Shown here: positions 17,000 through 27,200 of the stretch, in pieces
Position numbering within the stretch: the first letter of the stretch is position 1
Layout of the letters: every line of letters begins with the position of its first letter
DNA from: Limibacter armeniacum
GTDB lineage: Bacteria; Bacteroidota; Bacteroidia; Cytophagales; Flammeovirgaceae
Assembly (NCBI RefSeq): GCF_036880985.1
Contig: NZ_JBAJNO010000009.1
Span: 3,198,501 to 3,262,500, forward strand
Direction of reading: 5' to 3'
Length of the DNA: 64,000 nt
Position numbers and translations under genes: made by a program
The notes under the pieces: model-generated
Seen by the model: only the letters and a program-made list of their open reading frames with translations
Told to the model about the DNA's origin: nothing
Database searches by the model: none

Positions 17000-17136
17000 A
17001 ATTCCCCTCTATACACCACGAACTATATCGTACATAGATAAATGGTGAAACATTGAGCATCAAAGGTTTTAACATTATTAACTTTTAATGATGTGATATC
17101 ACGAAACCATGAAACCACAAGTTTCAACCTATTGAT

Positions 17137-18945
17137 TTAAAGGTTGATGTAAACTAATCTGTCACCTTCAGTAACGCTAGAAATCATTGGGGTTACAGGT
17201 TCTGCTCTATGTCCCGGTTTTAAGATAAATAGAGGTAATATCTTGTCGTTTTCTTCTAGAACTTGTTGGAATTCTTCCATCGAATTGACATCCTTTTCCA
17301 TGATTTTTGGTCTCTTTCGGAATATTTGTGTAATCCCGATAAAATCATAGGTAGCATTGAAAAGCAGGTTAGGAGGCAAAGTCTCTTTATCTACTTTCAA
17401 TTCTCTTTCGGAAGGTAGTCTGAATACGTTTTTATCACCAATCTCTTGTCCAATGATTTTGTTGGCAAGGATATTAATATCTGTATTGGAAGTTGTCGAA
17501 AGTAGTTGTCCAAACTGAGAGAAGTCTACTTTTTCGAGTGCTTCATCACTTAGTAAACTGCCTTCGTATACAGGTAATAACATGTTTTTTGCTTCTCTGA
17601 TATTGTATACAGAGGTATCGCCAAGCATGACTGAAATACCTTTAGATCTTAGGTATCTTGCCATAAAACGGGCTGCTTCGTTTGCACCAAGAAACAGGAT
17701 GCCATTTGGCTCTGACCTTCCTACTCCCAAAAATTTCACAAGTGGTTTAGCCGTCAGTCCTTGCTGGATTACTGTACCCACAATGGTCATAAAGGTCAGT
17801 GGCAAAAGCATGGCTGCCTCGGCAGATTGCTCTGGAGAAAGTATGCCCAATTCAGGAGAAGAAAGCTTAACTGAGAAAATGGAAGCTACACCGGCAGCTA
17901 CAATACCTCTAGGGCATATATAGGCAATGAATAGCCTTTCACGCCAATTGAGGGTAGAGCCGATGGTACTCAAGAATACAACTAGAGGTCGCAGGACAAA
18001 GATGATAACAAGGAATAGTAATAAGCTTCTGTAGTCCAGTAGCATGGCAAGGTCATCTACATTGGTACGAGATGAAAGCATGACAAATAAGAAGGATATC
18101 AGAATGATGGATACATCTTCTTTAAAACTCAGAATATGTTTAATCTGTTCCATCTTCAGGTTACCTAGTATCATTCCGAGTACGGTAACGGCAAGTAGTC
18201 CTGATTCAGCACTAATTGTATCAGAAACAGCAAAGGTCAGAATTACGATCCCCAACATGACAGTATTTCGCAGGTAATGGGGAACAAGGTTTCGTTTGAG
18301 GATGATGTAAGTGAGCCATGCGAAGATTCCGCCTGTTACAAGCCCCGCCAAAATGATCATCAAAAAACCTTTTAAGGCAAAAATGGTAAAGTGCTCATTA
18401 GACTGACCTGTAATGATAAATTCATAAATCAAGATAGCTACCAAGGCACCAACTGGATCAATAAGAATACCTTCCCACTTGAGTATTGTGTTGATGTTAT
18501 TATTGGCACGTACATTCCTAAGAATGGGGCCGATAACGGTTGGACCACTTACAATGATGAGTGCGCCAAAAAGAAAGGATATTTGGTAGCTGAAGCCCAT
18601 GATCCAGTGTACAGCAAACCCTCCGCCAAGCAATGTGATGACGGTTCCAAAAAAGATCAGGTTCCGGACGGTATTAGCCAAGGTTCTGATTTCTTTAAAC
18701 TTGAGGGTCAAACCTCCCTCAAAAAGAATAAGTCCTACAGAAATACTGACTACATCAAACAAAAGGTCTTGATGGAAAATCTTGTCACCATCAATAAACT
18801 TATGTCCATTGGCGGTCAAGAAAGTCGAGATGGGACCTACAAGCAGTCCTATAATGATCAAGGGAAGGATGGCAGGGATCTTAATCCTCCACGATAACCA
18901 TTGGGCAAAAAATCCCAGAACCAAGATTCCAGCGGCTTCAATCAT
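17137..18945 (-). CDS. CPA1-type cation/proton antiporter
   Basis: A 602-residue inner-membrane antiporter exchanging Na+ or K+ for protons. About twelve membrane helices fill residues 1-395 and include the GLILFEGG and CPRGIVAAGVAS stretches of the NhaP/KefB-like family. The cytoplasmic part (about 405-600) starts with GILFLGANEAARFMARYL, a Rossmann-like nucleotide-binding domain of TrkA-N type, followed by a possible ligand-sensing end. This points to nucleotide-regulated activity. The transported ion cannot be told. It stands alone between coaX and pbpC, all on the minus strand. Confidence 0.87.
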   Translation of the reverse strand: MIEAAGILVLGFFAQWLSWRIKIPAILPLIIIGLLVGPISTFLTANGHKFIDGDKIFHQDLLFDVVSISVGLILFEGGLTLKFKEIRTLANTVRNLIFFGTVITLLGGGFAVHWIMGFSYQISFLFGALIIVSGPTVIGPILRNVRANNNINTILKWEGILIDPVGALVAILIYEFIITGQSNEHFTIFALKGFLMIILAGLVTGGIFAWLTYIILKRNLVPHYLRNTVMLGIVILTFAVSDTISAESGLLAVTVLGMILGNLKMEQIKHILSFKEDVSIILISFLFVMLSSRTNVDDLAMLLDYRSLLLFLVIIFVLRPLVVFLSTIGSTLNWRERLFIAYICPRGIVAAGVASIFSVKLSSPELGILSPEQSAEAAMLLPLTFMTIVGTVIQQGLTAKPLVKFLGVGRSEPNGILFLGANEAARFMARYLRSKGISVMLGDTSVYNIREAKNMLLPVYEGSLLSDEALEKVDFSQFGQLLSTTSNTDINILANKIIGQEIGDKNVFRLPSERELKVDKETLPPNLLFNATYDFIGITQIFRKRPKIMEKDVNSMEEFQQVLEENDKILPLFILKPGHRAEPVTPMISSVTEGDRLVYINL

Positions 18946-19041
18946 AATCGTATTTGTGGTCTCTATCTGTTAGTTGTCAGTCTCGGTATATTATAAAAAT
19001 TCACAGCACGGCTGACAGTCTATATTTTGTAAGTTGATTGT

Positions 19042-19090
19042 CTGGCTAAAAGCATTGAAAAGTACAATAATGATAAGTGCTTTTAGACAG
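19042..19090. repeat. Inverted repeat between the antiporter and pbpC
   Basis: CTGGCTAAAAGCA and TGCTTTTAGACAG pair over 12 of 13 positions around a 23-base spacer. No T-run follows on either strand. It may be an operator or a transcript-end hairpin for pbpC; I cannot decide. Confidence 0.45.
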
Positions 19091-19218
19091 ATAATGTTGC
19101 TGAAAGGTTTGTGTTTTTCTAAGTGAAAATAACCTGTGCCAGCCGAAATTCTGCATAAAATACAAAAATTAATACAAGGAATGTAATTTAATAGTGCAGT
19201 TATTTAGTAAAACCATTT

Positions 19219-21540
19219 CTACAGTACGGTTATGAAGATATTGTGATTTCTGCCTTTGTCATCGCTACATGAAATCTTGACTTTTCCTTTCGGCGGGTTG
19301 AAAAAGACATTTTCTTCTGAAGGAGACTTTTTGTAGAACTGGTCATTGATATACCAGTATACCCAGTCCACATCATTAGCTGCCTGACAACTGAGTAATA
19401 ACTCAGTGGCTTCATCCCCAATTAGGTATTCCCGATTTTCTAAAGGCGAAGTGATCTTTGGTGGATTATCCTTGACTATAGCTTTACAAGCTGGATTGTG
19501 CATTGGGATCCTTTTGTAAGGAATGTCTTTCTCTTCAAAATATGTAACCAATGCAGGGTTGATATTAGGGTAAAGAAGCTTTTTATAGCCTGCAGAAGGT
19601 AAGCATTGGGAGCAGTAGCTGATTGAGGAATCATCTGATACAAAAACATACCTTTGGTGAGTACACTTGATATTGTCAGAAACTTGGGGGATGTAAAAAT
19701 CATTAATCAAGTGTTGACATGTGCGTTCTGGCACTCGTCCTGTCTCGGAACAGACCAATCGTTCTTCTAGGTTGTCAGGCATCTGGAACCAACCCTTTTC
19801 TGAGTTATAATCAATGGTGTTGAAAAGTCTGAATAGTAATGGTGTTGCGACATGGGCTCCAGTCAATTCTCGAGAGCCTGTCCCGTCAAAGTTACCAACC
19901 CATACCCCGATTGTATATTTCTTATTAAACCCAATACTCCAAGCATCCTTTCTACCATAAGAGGTTCCAGTTTTCCAAGCCACTTTAGGCAAGTTTACAC
20001 TGTTTAAATAGGCGTTAGGCAAATCTGGTCGATCAGGTTCCTGAAGAATGTCTGATATCATATATGAGGCTGCATCAGAAAGAACTGATGCGGTTGAGCT
20101 AACTGTATCCAATTGAGTGTAACGAAGGGGGGCATATAATCCTTTATTTGCCATGCTACAATACAACCCTGCTAACTCTTCAAGACTTACACCACAGCCT
20201 CCAAGCGCTAATGATAGTCCAAGTTTGTATTCTTGCTTGGCTATGTTGTTGAATCCAGCTCTCTTTAAAGAAGCGATTAAATTGTTGACGCCAATTTTAT
20301 CCAATGCTTGTACAGCTGGAATATTAAGTGATTTTGCCAACGCATCCGTGACGGTAAGTTTGCCATGAAACTTCTCATCAAAGTTTTGGGGAATGTAGGT
20401 GCCGAACACACTGGGAACGTCAAGCATAATCCTATTTGGCGTTAACACACCCATGTCAAATGCTAAACCATAGACCAATGGCTTAAGTGTACTTCCTGGA
20501 GAACGGACAGCCTGAATACCGTCTACTTGTCCACTGTGCCTATCGCTGTAAAAGTCTGGTGAACCTACGTAAGCGACAACATTTCGTGTTGCATTTTCTA
20601 CGATGATCACAGAGGCATTGTAAATACCATATTGTTGTTGCCTACTAATGTATTGGGCTGTCAGGTGAGAAGCCCGTTGTTGAAGCTCAGTATCAATATG
20701 AGTGAGGATACGATCTGTATGGATTTGGTATCTCAACCGAGTTCCCAAGTGAGGGATGATGCGTTTAAGGGATCGTCGATAAGCGATCAAGGGTTCAGTA
20801 TAAGCATCTTCAATCAAGGTGTTTTCGAAAAGATCATCTTGCTGAAAGATCTTAAGCCATTTATTTCTAGCTCTGACAATGGCTGTGTTGTCTTTGCCTA
20901 ATGCCAATGATGTAGGGCGGTTGGGGATAATTGAAAGTACTGTAGCTTGAGAAAGACTTAACTGGTCAGGTTGTTTACCAAGATATAACATGGATGCAGC
21001 CTTTACGCCTTCAATGTTACCCCCATAAGGAACGAGGTTAAGGTATAGCTCAAGTATTTCATCTTTACTGAACTGGAGTTCCAGCTGCAATGCCCTAAAT
21101 GCTTCAACAAGTTTATTTACATAGGTACGAGGTTTGGGATCTAACAACCTTGCAACTTGCATGGTGATCGTCGAAGCTCCAGAGGTTGTATGTCCTGTAA
21201 GGATGTTTTTGATAAAGGCTCTGGAAATAGCAAAAGGATTAATGCCTAAATGGTAATAAAAGTATTTGTCTTCTTTATGGACGATGGCCTTCTGAAGTGT
21301 TTCTGATACCTCGTTGAGTTCAACCCTCATTCGCCATTTGTCATCCTTACTTAAAAAAGCATCAATAACATCTCCCTGATCCGAAAGAATTACTTGTGAG
21401 TAAGGAATTTTTGGTTGGAACGGGAAGATGAAATGCAGTAATAACAAGATGCATGTGCAGATAAAAAAACTTTTTCCAGCAATAGTACAGCCTTTCAAAA
21501 TCTTTGAGCGAAACTCTCTGGTGTTCTTGATTATGTTCAA
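19219..21540 (-). CDS. pbpC: Penicillin-binding protein 1C
   Basis: A 773-residue bifunctional peptidoglycan synthase. One membrane anchor (about residues 22-40) is followed by the glycosyltransferase domain with HKEDKYFYYHLG and GASTITMQVARL (catalytic Glu in EDKYF) and the transpeptidase with SPGST (catalytic Ser), SLN and KTGTS. A C-terminal BiPBP_C-like domain (about 685-773) marks class 1C. The only usable start in frame is TTG at 21540, since a stop lies two codons upstream. The alpha-2-macroglobulin gene often paired with pbpC is not beside it. Confidence 0.93.
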   Translation of the reverse strand: MNIIKNTREFRSKILKGCTIAGKSFFICTCILLLLHFIFPFQPKIPYSQVILSDQGDVIDAFLSKDDKWRMRVELNEVSETLQKAIVHKEDKYFYYHLGINPFAISRAFIKNILTGHTTSGASTITMQVARLLDPKPRTYVNKLVEAFRALQLELQFSKDEILELYLNLVPYGGNIEGVKAASMLYLGKQPDQLSLSQATVLSIIPNRPTSLALGKDNTAIVRARNKWLKIFQQDDLFENTLIEDAYTEPLIAYRRSLKRIIPHLGTRLRYQIHTDRILTHIDTELQQRASHLTAQYISRQQQYGIYNASVIIVENATRNVVAYVGSPDFYSDRHSGQVDGIQAVRSPGSTLKPLVYGLAFDMGVLTPNRIMLDVPSVFGTYIPQNFDEKFHGKLTVTDALAKSLNIPAVQALDKIGVNNLIASLKRAGFNNIAKQEYKLGLSLALGGCGVSLEELAGLYCSMANKGLYAPLRYTQLDTVSSTASVLSDAASYMISDILQEPDRPDLPNAYLNSVNLPKVAWKTGTSYGRKDAWSIGFNKKYTIGVWVGNFDGTGSRELTGAHVATPLLFRLFNTIDYNSEKGWFQMPDNLEERLVCSETGRVPERTCQHLINDFYIPQVSDNIKCTHQRYVFVSDDSSISYCSQCLPSAGYKKLLYPNINPALVTYFEEKDIPYKRIPMHNPACKAIVKDNPPKITSPLENREYLIGDEATELLLSCQAANDVDWVYWYINDQFYKKSPSEENVFFNPPKGKVKISCSDDKGRNHNIFITVL

Positions 21541-21693
21541 TGTTTAGGCGTAAATTAATGTTTACCATTTTACCTTAATCAGGTGCACGTAAATTTATAT
21601 TATACTACACTGATAGTAAAATAATCAGTTATATTTTCCTTTTACGGAGAATCATTTTTTAGCCTCGCCATATTTAGGAATAGTACAAGATCG

Positions 21694-21729
21694 ATTTTCA
21701 ACATACCAGCATATAATAATGTTGAAAAT
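21694..21729. repeat. Perfect inverted repeat upstream of an exported-protein gene
   Basis: ATTTTCAACAT and ATGTTGAAAAT are exact 11-base complements 14 bases apart, 62 bases before the ATG at 21792. It could be an operator or a leader hairpin; no T-run follows. Confidence 0.5.
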
Positions 21730-21791
21730 AACCTCCGCAACCAGGTAGCTCAGACCTCTATGTGTTTATAACTTATAACGAATCAGATACT

Positions 21792-23459
21792 ATGAATTCC
21801 AATACCCAAATGTTCTCCCATTTTACCAAAGTTCATTTGATATACAGGGCCATTTTGGCCTTGATGTTTATTTTAGCTTCACTTGGCTATGCCAATTCAC
21901 AATCAGTAAATGAAGAGATATACAAGATTCCTATTGAAGACAGCAAAGGGGAGGATTATAGAATAATCTCATTAGGAGAAAAAGGGGTTTTGGTCGTGCT
22001 TAACAGTGCGGACTATTCTAAGGGGAAATCAGCCTTACATATTTCTTATCTGGATTCTACTTTGACCGAAAGGTGGAGTCATGTACAAGAGATCTCATCA
22101 GAGACTATTGTGATGGATTATGATATTGATGGAAATGATGTATATGTTTTACTGAAAGTGAAAGGTAGGGAGTATGAAATATTGAAAGTAGATGTAGTAT
22201 CCAGACAAATAGACAAGAAACCATACGATAACCTAGAGGAAATAGAAATTACCCATTTTAAGACTGCTCAAGGTAAATGCTTTCTGGGAGGGACAACTGA
22301 TAAAAACCCTTTAGCAATATGTTATGATTTTCAGTCAGGGAACTCACAAATCTTGCAATCCATCAATCAGCTTAAAGTAACGTTGGTTACGTTGGATGTT
22401 TTTGCTGAGGAAGAAACAGTGGTGTTGGTGCTGAAAGGACCAAATACAGGGAAGTTCAAAGGGCTTTACATTAACGCATATGATTTTAGTGGGAGGTTAC
22501 GTTACAATTATTTCGAGTTACCAAACCCTAATTATAACCTGATAACCTTCCGTCCTTATTTTGGAAGTAATGGAAGGTTGATAATGCTTGGTACTTATAG
22601 TCTTCGAAATGATAATTTGGCACAAGGTGTGTATTCAATGGTGTTGAACAAAGGTGTAGAGGAAGCATTCAGGTTTTATGACTTTGGTTACTTCAAACAT
22701 TTTTACAACTACCTGCCTGAGAAGAAACGGGAAGATATGGTTGTCAGGATTCAGGATAAAAGAGATAAAGATAAGATTCACTTATTAAGACACCGTTTGT
22801 TTGTGCATGATTTAGAAGTGACGGATAATCAAGTTGTGTTTGTCGCAGAAGAAGCATCTTTTATCTACCCTAGGCAAAGTAATATTCTTTTACGTGGAGG
22901 TGGGGAAGGTACAGATTGGGTTGGTGATGGATACCAGTCAATGAAATACTTTGTGCAAGACCATGACAACCTATTGATCAATAAAGGAGAGCATGTACCA
23001 AGTGGTTTGGTCAATGCGAAGGTAGAAGAAGGAAAAACCTTTCCAATTCAATTTCGTTATAAACATGCTTTCGCATGTGGGTTTGATAAGGACGGACAAC
23101 TGAAGTGGGATAACAGCTTTTCAATGAATCATACCAATATGGATTTGCCAATTGAGATGGTCCAAGTTTATGCCGATACAGATGAGGTTTACTTTATCAA
23201 ACCTGACCGAGACAATATTCATTACAAAGTGTCAGGCAGAATGGAGTATGATGAGCAAAATCTTGTGATGCCAATGAAGGACAACCGTCCTGAACAACGG
23301 ATAGTTTACTTCGATCACGGAGGGGTACAACCTTGGTTTAATAAAAACTTTTTGTTCTCAGGGATTCGATATTCGGAACATGCTTTAAATGATGGGGGAG
23401 AGGAGAAGGTGTTCTTTATCAAGAAGTTATCATTCTTGGATGAAAAACTTTCTGAATAA
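21792..23459 (+). CDS. Exported protein of unknown function
   Basis: A 555-residue protein with a signal peptide (about residues 17-37, LIYRAILALMFILASLGYAN) and a mature part rich in beta strands, with repeated stretches of the pattern aromatic-D-x-x-G that suggest a propeller-like fold. I do not recognise a family. ATG at 21792 is preferred to GTG at 21762 because it gives a normal signal peptide. No operon partner is visible; the glutamate dehydrogenase gene that follows has its own promoter. Confidence 0.7.
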   Translation: MNSNTQMFSHFTKVHLIYRAILALMFILASLGYANSQSVNEEIYKIPIEDSKGEDYRIISLGEKGVLVVLNSADYSKGKSALHISYLDSTLTERWSHVQEISSETIVMDYDIDGNDVYVLLKVKGREYEILKVDVVSRQIDKKPYDNLEEIEITHFKTAQGKCFLGGTTDKNPLAICYDFQSGNSQILQSINQLKVTLVTLDVFAEEETVVLVLKGPNTGKFKGLYINAYDFSGRLRYNYFELPNPNYNLITFRPYFGSNGRLIMLGTYSLRNDNLAQGVYSMVLNKGVEEAFRFYDFGYFKHFYNYLPEKKREDMVVRIQDKRDKDKIHLLRHRLFVHDLEVTDNQVVFVAEEASFIYPRQSNILLRGGGEGTDWVGDGYQSMKYFVQDHDNLLINKGEHVPSGLVNAKVEEGKTFPIQFRYKHAFACGFDKDGQLKWDNSFSMNHTNMDLPIEMVQVYADTDEVYFIKPDRDNIHYKVSGRMEYDEQNLVMPMKDNRPEQRIVYFDHGGVQPWFNKNFLFSGIRYSEHALNDGGEEKVFFIKKLSFLDEKLSE

Positions 23460-23483
23460 ATTCCAAATTATTTTAAACAAGAC

Positions 23484-23514
23484 TTACTTCTTTTCAAATA
23501 AACCTATACATTTG
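23484..23514 (+). promoter_or_regulatory. Promoter of the glutamate dehydrogenase gene
   Basis: TACATTTG at 23507-23514 is an exact TAnnTTTG element, with TTAC at 23484-23487 exactly 19 bases upstream as an imperfect -33 element. The leader would be about 65 bases. Confidence 0.55.
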
Positions 23515-23586
23515 CTGCGTAAATCTGACACTTATTATTCAGAAGCCTTAATTTTATCACTTTTTTAACAAATCAAAAAAAGTACT

Positions 23587-24858
23587 ATGGCATACATCGA
23601 ACCGGCTCCGATTAAGGATAAAGAGAATCCGTTTGAGTCCATGATGGAACGCTTCAACATCGCAGCTGAGAAGCTAGGCTTAGACAAGGAAACCTACGAA
23701 GTGTTGAAAAGTCCAGCAAAGCAAGTGATTGTATCACTGCCTATTACAATGGATGACGGACGCAAAGAAGTGTTTGAAGGATACCGTGTGATCCACTCTA
23801 ACACGCTTGGCCCATCTAAAGGTGGTATCCGTTTTGATCCAGAAGTAAACTTGGACGAAGTAAAAGCACTTGCAGCTTGGATGACGTGGAAATGTGCAGT
23901 TGTGGATATCCCTTACGGAGGTGCAAAAGGCGGCGTTAAATGCGAGCCTTGGAAGATGTCACAAGGAGAACTGGAAAGACTTACAAGAGCTTATACAGTT
24001 AAGATGAACGATATCTTTGGTCCTGATCTTGATATTCCTGCGCCAGACATGGGGACTAACCCTCAGGTGATGGCTTGGATTATGGATGAGTATTCAAAGG
24101 CACAGGGCAAGACAATCAATGCCGTAGTAACAGGCAAGCCGCTTGTACTGGGTGGTTCATTGGGTAGAGTGGAAGCTACAGGTCGTGGCGTAATGGTTTC
24201 GACACTGGTAGCGCTTGAAAAACTCAAAATCAACCCTACACATGCAACTTGTGCTGTACAGGGATTCGGTAACGTAGGTAGCAATGCTGCTTTGTTGCTT
24301 GAAGAACGTGGCTTGAAAATTCTTGGAATCAGTGACCACACTGGTGGTTATTGGAATGACAATGGAATTGATGTTAAGGAAGCTATTGCGTACAGAAATG
24401 AAAACGGCTCACTGGAAGGGTTCACAGGTGGAGAGGCAATCTCTAACGAAGAACTGTTGACAGGAAAAGTAGATGTTTTGGTACCTGCAGCGAAGGAGGA
24501 CGTAATTACTTACCACAATGCAAACAGAATCCAAGCGAAGCTGATTGTAGAAGGTGCTAATGGTCCAACTGGAGCTAAAGCGGATAACATTATTAATGAA
24601 AGAGGGACTATTGTAGTGCCAGACATTCTTGCTAACGCTGGTGGTGTGACGGTGTCATACTTTGAGTGGGTACAGAACCGTTTGGGTTACAAATGGACAA
24701 AAGAGCGTGTAAACCGCAGAAGTGACAGGATTATGAAGGACGCTTTTGAGCGTGTTTATAAGGCTTCAATAGATTATGATGTTTCGTTGAGAATTGCTTC
24801 ATACATCGTGGCAATTGAAAAAGTAGCCGAAACTTATAAGCTGAGAGGTGGTTATTAA
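23587..24858 (+). CDS. Glu/Leu/Phe/Val-family glutamate dehydrogenase
   Basis: A 423-residue dehydrogenase that interconverts glutamate with 2-oxoglutarate and ammonia. KGGIRF (near 79-84) and the catalytic-lysine motif PYGGAKGG (near 110-117) are present; AVQGFGNVGSNAA (near 222-234) is the dinucleotide-binding Rossmann motif. The length fits the short hexameric class. Glutamate as substrate is inferred from the overall type; branched-chain amino acid dehydrogenases are shorter (about 360 residues). Its own promoter and a terminator downstream make it a single-gene unit. Confidence 0.9.
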   Translation: MAYIEPAPIKDKENPFESMMERFNIAAEKLGLDKETYEVLKSPAKQVIVSLPITMDDGRKEVFEGYRVIHSNTLGPSKGGIRFDPEVNLDEVKALAAWMTWKCAVVDIPYGGAKGGVKCEPWKMSQGELERLTRAYTVKMNDIFGPDLDIPAPDMGTNPQVMAWIMDEYSKAQGKTINAVVTGKPLVLGGSLGRVEATGRGVMVSTLVALEKLKINPTHATCAVQGFGNVGSNAALLLEERGLKILGISDHTGGYWNDNGIDVKEAIAYRNENGSLEGFTGGEAISNEELLTGKVDVLVPAAKEDVITYHNANRIQAKLIVEGANGPTGAKADNIINERGTIVVPDILANAGGVTVSYFEWVQNRLGYKWTKERVNRRSDRIMKDAFERVYKASIDYDVSLRIASYIVAIEKVAETYKLRGGY

Positions 24859-24889
24859 TAGAATTTCATAATTCTTGTAAATACAATTG

Positions 24890-24951
24890 AAAGATTTAGT
24901 GCTTTTCTTGTTCTTTTTTTTGAACAGTGGAAAGTGCTAAATCTTTTTTTA
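24890..24951 (+). terminator. Intrinsic terminator after glutamate dehydrogenase
   Basis: AAAGATTTAG and CTAAATCTTT form a 10-bp stem, with inner GTTC/GAAC pairing, followed by a run of T. Confidence 0.85.
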
Positions 24952-25106
24952 TTTAATAAATTTGCGATCGAATTGTATTCTGTTGACTTGAAAGCTATTA
25001 TTGTAAGCTTTATCAAGTAGTGATTAGAACATAAAAAGGGAAATGAGGTGTTTCTCACTAAGTGAAACCCATTCATAAGAAGTTTTAATATCAATTATTT
25101 AATAAG

Positions 25107-25766
25107 ATGACTATACACAGAGAAGGCTACAAGATGCTGCTGGTTTTGGTGACGCTCCTTACAGTTGTCAACGTTGCCATGAGACAGGTGATGCCTGAAA
25201 TGACTATTCTAAATGACGTCGTACTGGCAGTTAGTGTGGTGTTTTTCTTGCTGATTCTTCAGTTCTTTAGAAACCCGATTATCAGAACTGCAGTAAACCC
25301 TAATCAAATTATCTCCTCAGTTGATGGTAAAGTAGTAGTGATTGAGGAAGTGGAAGAGACTGAATATTTCAAAGACAAACGTCTACAGATTTCGGTGTTT
25401 ATGTCACCGCTTAATGTACACGTAAACCGTAACCCAGTTTCAGGTATTGTAAAGTACTTCAAGTACCACCCAGGTAAATACTTAGTAGCTTGGCACCCTA
25501 AGTCAAGTACTGAAAACGAAAGAACAACAGTGGTAATTGAAAATGAGGCAGGGGTAGAAGTACTTTTCCGCCAGATTGCAGGCGCATTGGCAAAAAGAAT
25601 TCGTTGGTACATCAAAGAAGGAGATCAGGTAGAACAAGGAAAAGAGTTTGGGTTTATCAAGTTCGGTTCCAGAGTTGATATCTTTTTACCTCTGAATGCA
25701 GATGTAAAGGTTAAAATTGGAGATAAGACAAAAGGAGGAAAAACTGTTTTGGCTGAATTAAGCTAA
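25107..25766 (+). CDS. psd: Phosphatidylserine decarboxylase, short type
   Basis: A 219-residue proenzyme that makes phosphatidylethanolamine. Two hydrophobic segments fill the N-terminus (about residues 9-27 and 37-55), followed by SPLNVHVNR near 99-107 and the self-cleavage site FGSRVD near the C-terminus, where the Ser becomes the pyruvoyl group. The layout is the short Psd form of Bacteroidota. A terminator follows, and no pssA gene is adjacent. Confidence 0.92.
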   Translation: MTIHREGYKMLLVLVTLLTVVNVAMRQVMPEMTILNDVVLAVSVVFFLLILQFFRNPIIRTAVNPNQIISSVDGKVVVIEEVEETEYFKDKRLQISVFMSPLNVHVNRNPVSGIVKYFKYHPGKYLVAWHPKSSTENERTTVVIENEAGVEVLFRQIAGALAKRIRWYIKEGDQVEQGKEFGFIKFGSRVDIFLPLNADVKVKIGDKTKGGKTVLAELS

Positions 25767-25797
25767 TAAAATAAGTTACCATCTTTGTAAATACAGG

Positions 25798-25839
25798 AAA
25801 AGCGGTACTGGAATTCATCCAGTGCCGCTTTTGTTTTTT
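25798..25839 (+). terminator. Intrinsic terminator after psd
   Basis: AAAAGCGGTACTGG and CCAGTGCCGCTTTT form a 14-bp stem with one G-U/A-C position around a 7-base loop, then GTTTTTT. Confidence 0.9.
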
Positions 25840-25912
25840 AATGGCTTTTAATGAAGTTGGCAAAAACATCAGAAAAAAAATCAATCCTAGGGCTTTTTAG
25901 AGCAACATAAAT

Positions 25913-27100
25913 ATGGAGTATAACTTTGATGAGGTCATTAGCCGAGAAGAAACAGATACAGTAAAGTATGGACTTAGGGAAAAGCTATTCGGAAGCAAGG
26001 ATGTAATTCCAATGTGGGTAGCTGATATGGACTTTAGAGTTCCGAAAGAAGTGCAAGATGCTTTAAAGGCAAGAGTTGAACACCCTATTTTTGGCTATAC
26101 CATACAGTCAGAGCGCTGTTGGGAGTCGGTGGTAAACTGGCTTGAAAGACGTCATAACTGGAAGGTAGACCAAAAAGAGTTGGTATTCAGTCCTGGAATA
26201 GTTCCAGCACTTTCATTACTGGTTCATGCTTTTACAAAACCGGAAGACAAAGTATTGGTTTTCTCACCAGTTTATACACCATTTTTTGAAGCTATAAAAG
26301 GGAATGGCAGAAAGGTAGTTCCTCATCATCTGCAAGAAGTTGAAGGGAAATATACAATAGATTTTTCGGTACTGGAAGAGCAATTATCACAAGGTGTCAA
26401 GGTGATGATCGTTTGCAACCCCCATAACCCTTCAGGTAGAATGTGGACAAAACCGGAGTTACAGCGACTTGTTGAACTAGGGAAGAAATATGATACTTTG
26501 ATCGTGTCGGATGAAATACATGCTGACTTAGTTTTGTGGGGGAATAAACACACTCCAATGGCTACTGTTTCTGAAGAAGCAGCCAATCGGGTTATTACAT
26601 GCATGGCACCAAGTAAGACCTTTAACTTGGCAGGGCTGAATGCATCTTACCTGGTTTTTAAGAATGAGACTTTACAGAAACAATATAGGAGTGTAGCGGG
26701 TACTTTGCATTTGGACTTTGGAGGAACTATGGGGACAGAAGCCATGATAGCAGCTTATACATATGGTGAGGAATGGTTAGAGCAATTGCTTCCTTATTTA
26801 GAGCGTAATATCTCTTTAGTAGTCAATTTCATTAAAGAACATATACCAGAAATCAAGCCTATGGTACCTGATGCAACTTACCTGTTATGGCTTGACTGCC
26901 GTGCTTTAGGTTTAGATGATGTTTCCTTAAAGCAGTTTATGGTAGAAGAAGCAGGTATCGGATTGAATGAGGGAAGGCTTTTTGGGGAAGGTGGAAAAGG
27001 ATGGCAGCGAATGAATCTTGCTTGTCCTAAAAGCATTGTGGAAAAGGCAATGGCACAACTGAAAGTTGCAGTGGAAAAGCGAAGGATAGTAAGCCAGTAA
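25913..27100 (+). CDS. PatB/MalY-type PLP-dependent C-S lyase
   Basis: A 395-residue fold-type I PLP enzyme that cleaves the C-S bond of cystathionine or related cysteine conjugates, releasing a thiol, ammonia and pyruvate. MWVADMDF near residues 35-42 is the PatB/MalY signature; NPHNPSGR is in the cofactor region near 168-175; SDEIHADL follows; and the PLP lysine is in APSKTFNLAG near 233-242. The length is normal. It stands alone. Whether it serves methionine synthesis or cysteine breakdown cannot be told. Confidence 0.9.
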   Translation: MEYNFDEVISREETDTVKYGLREKLFGSKDVIPMWVADMDFRVPKEVQDALKARVEHPIFGYTIQSERCWESVVNWLERRHNWKVDQKELVFSPGIVPALSLLVHAFTKPEDKVLVFSPVYTPFFEAIKGNGRKVVPHHLQEVEGKYTIDFSVLEEQLSQGVKVMIVCNPHNPSGRMWTKPELQRLVELGKKYDTLIVSDEIHADLVLWGNKHTPMATVSEEAANRVITCMAPSKTFNLAGLNASYLVFKNETLQKQYRSVAGTLHLDFGGTMGTEAMIAAYTYGEEWLEQLLPYLERNISLVVNFIKEHIPEIKPMVPDATYLLWLDCRALGLDDVSLKQFMVEEAGIGLNEGRLFGEGGKGWQRMNLACPKSIVEKAMAQLKVAVEKRRIVSQ

Positions 27101-27128
27101 TTCTAATCAATAGATTAAAATGCACTTA

Positions 27129-27200
27129 TGGGTAGTTAACAAGCCAAGTCAGTAAACTAGGTGCTGATTGTGGTGGAGTTACCTGCCCATTAACTTTTTA
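27129..27200 (+). terminator. Possible terminator after the C-S lyase gene
   Basis: TGGGTAGTTAAC and GTTACCTGCCCA pair over 12 positions with two G-U pairs across a long loop, followed by TTAACTTTTTA. Confidence 0.45.
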
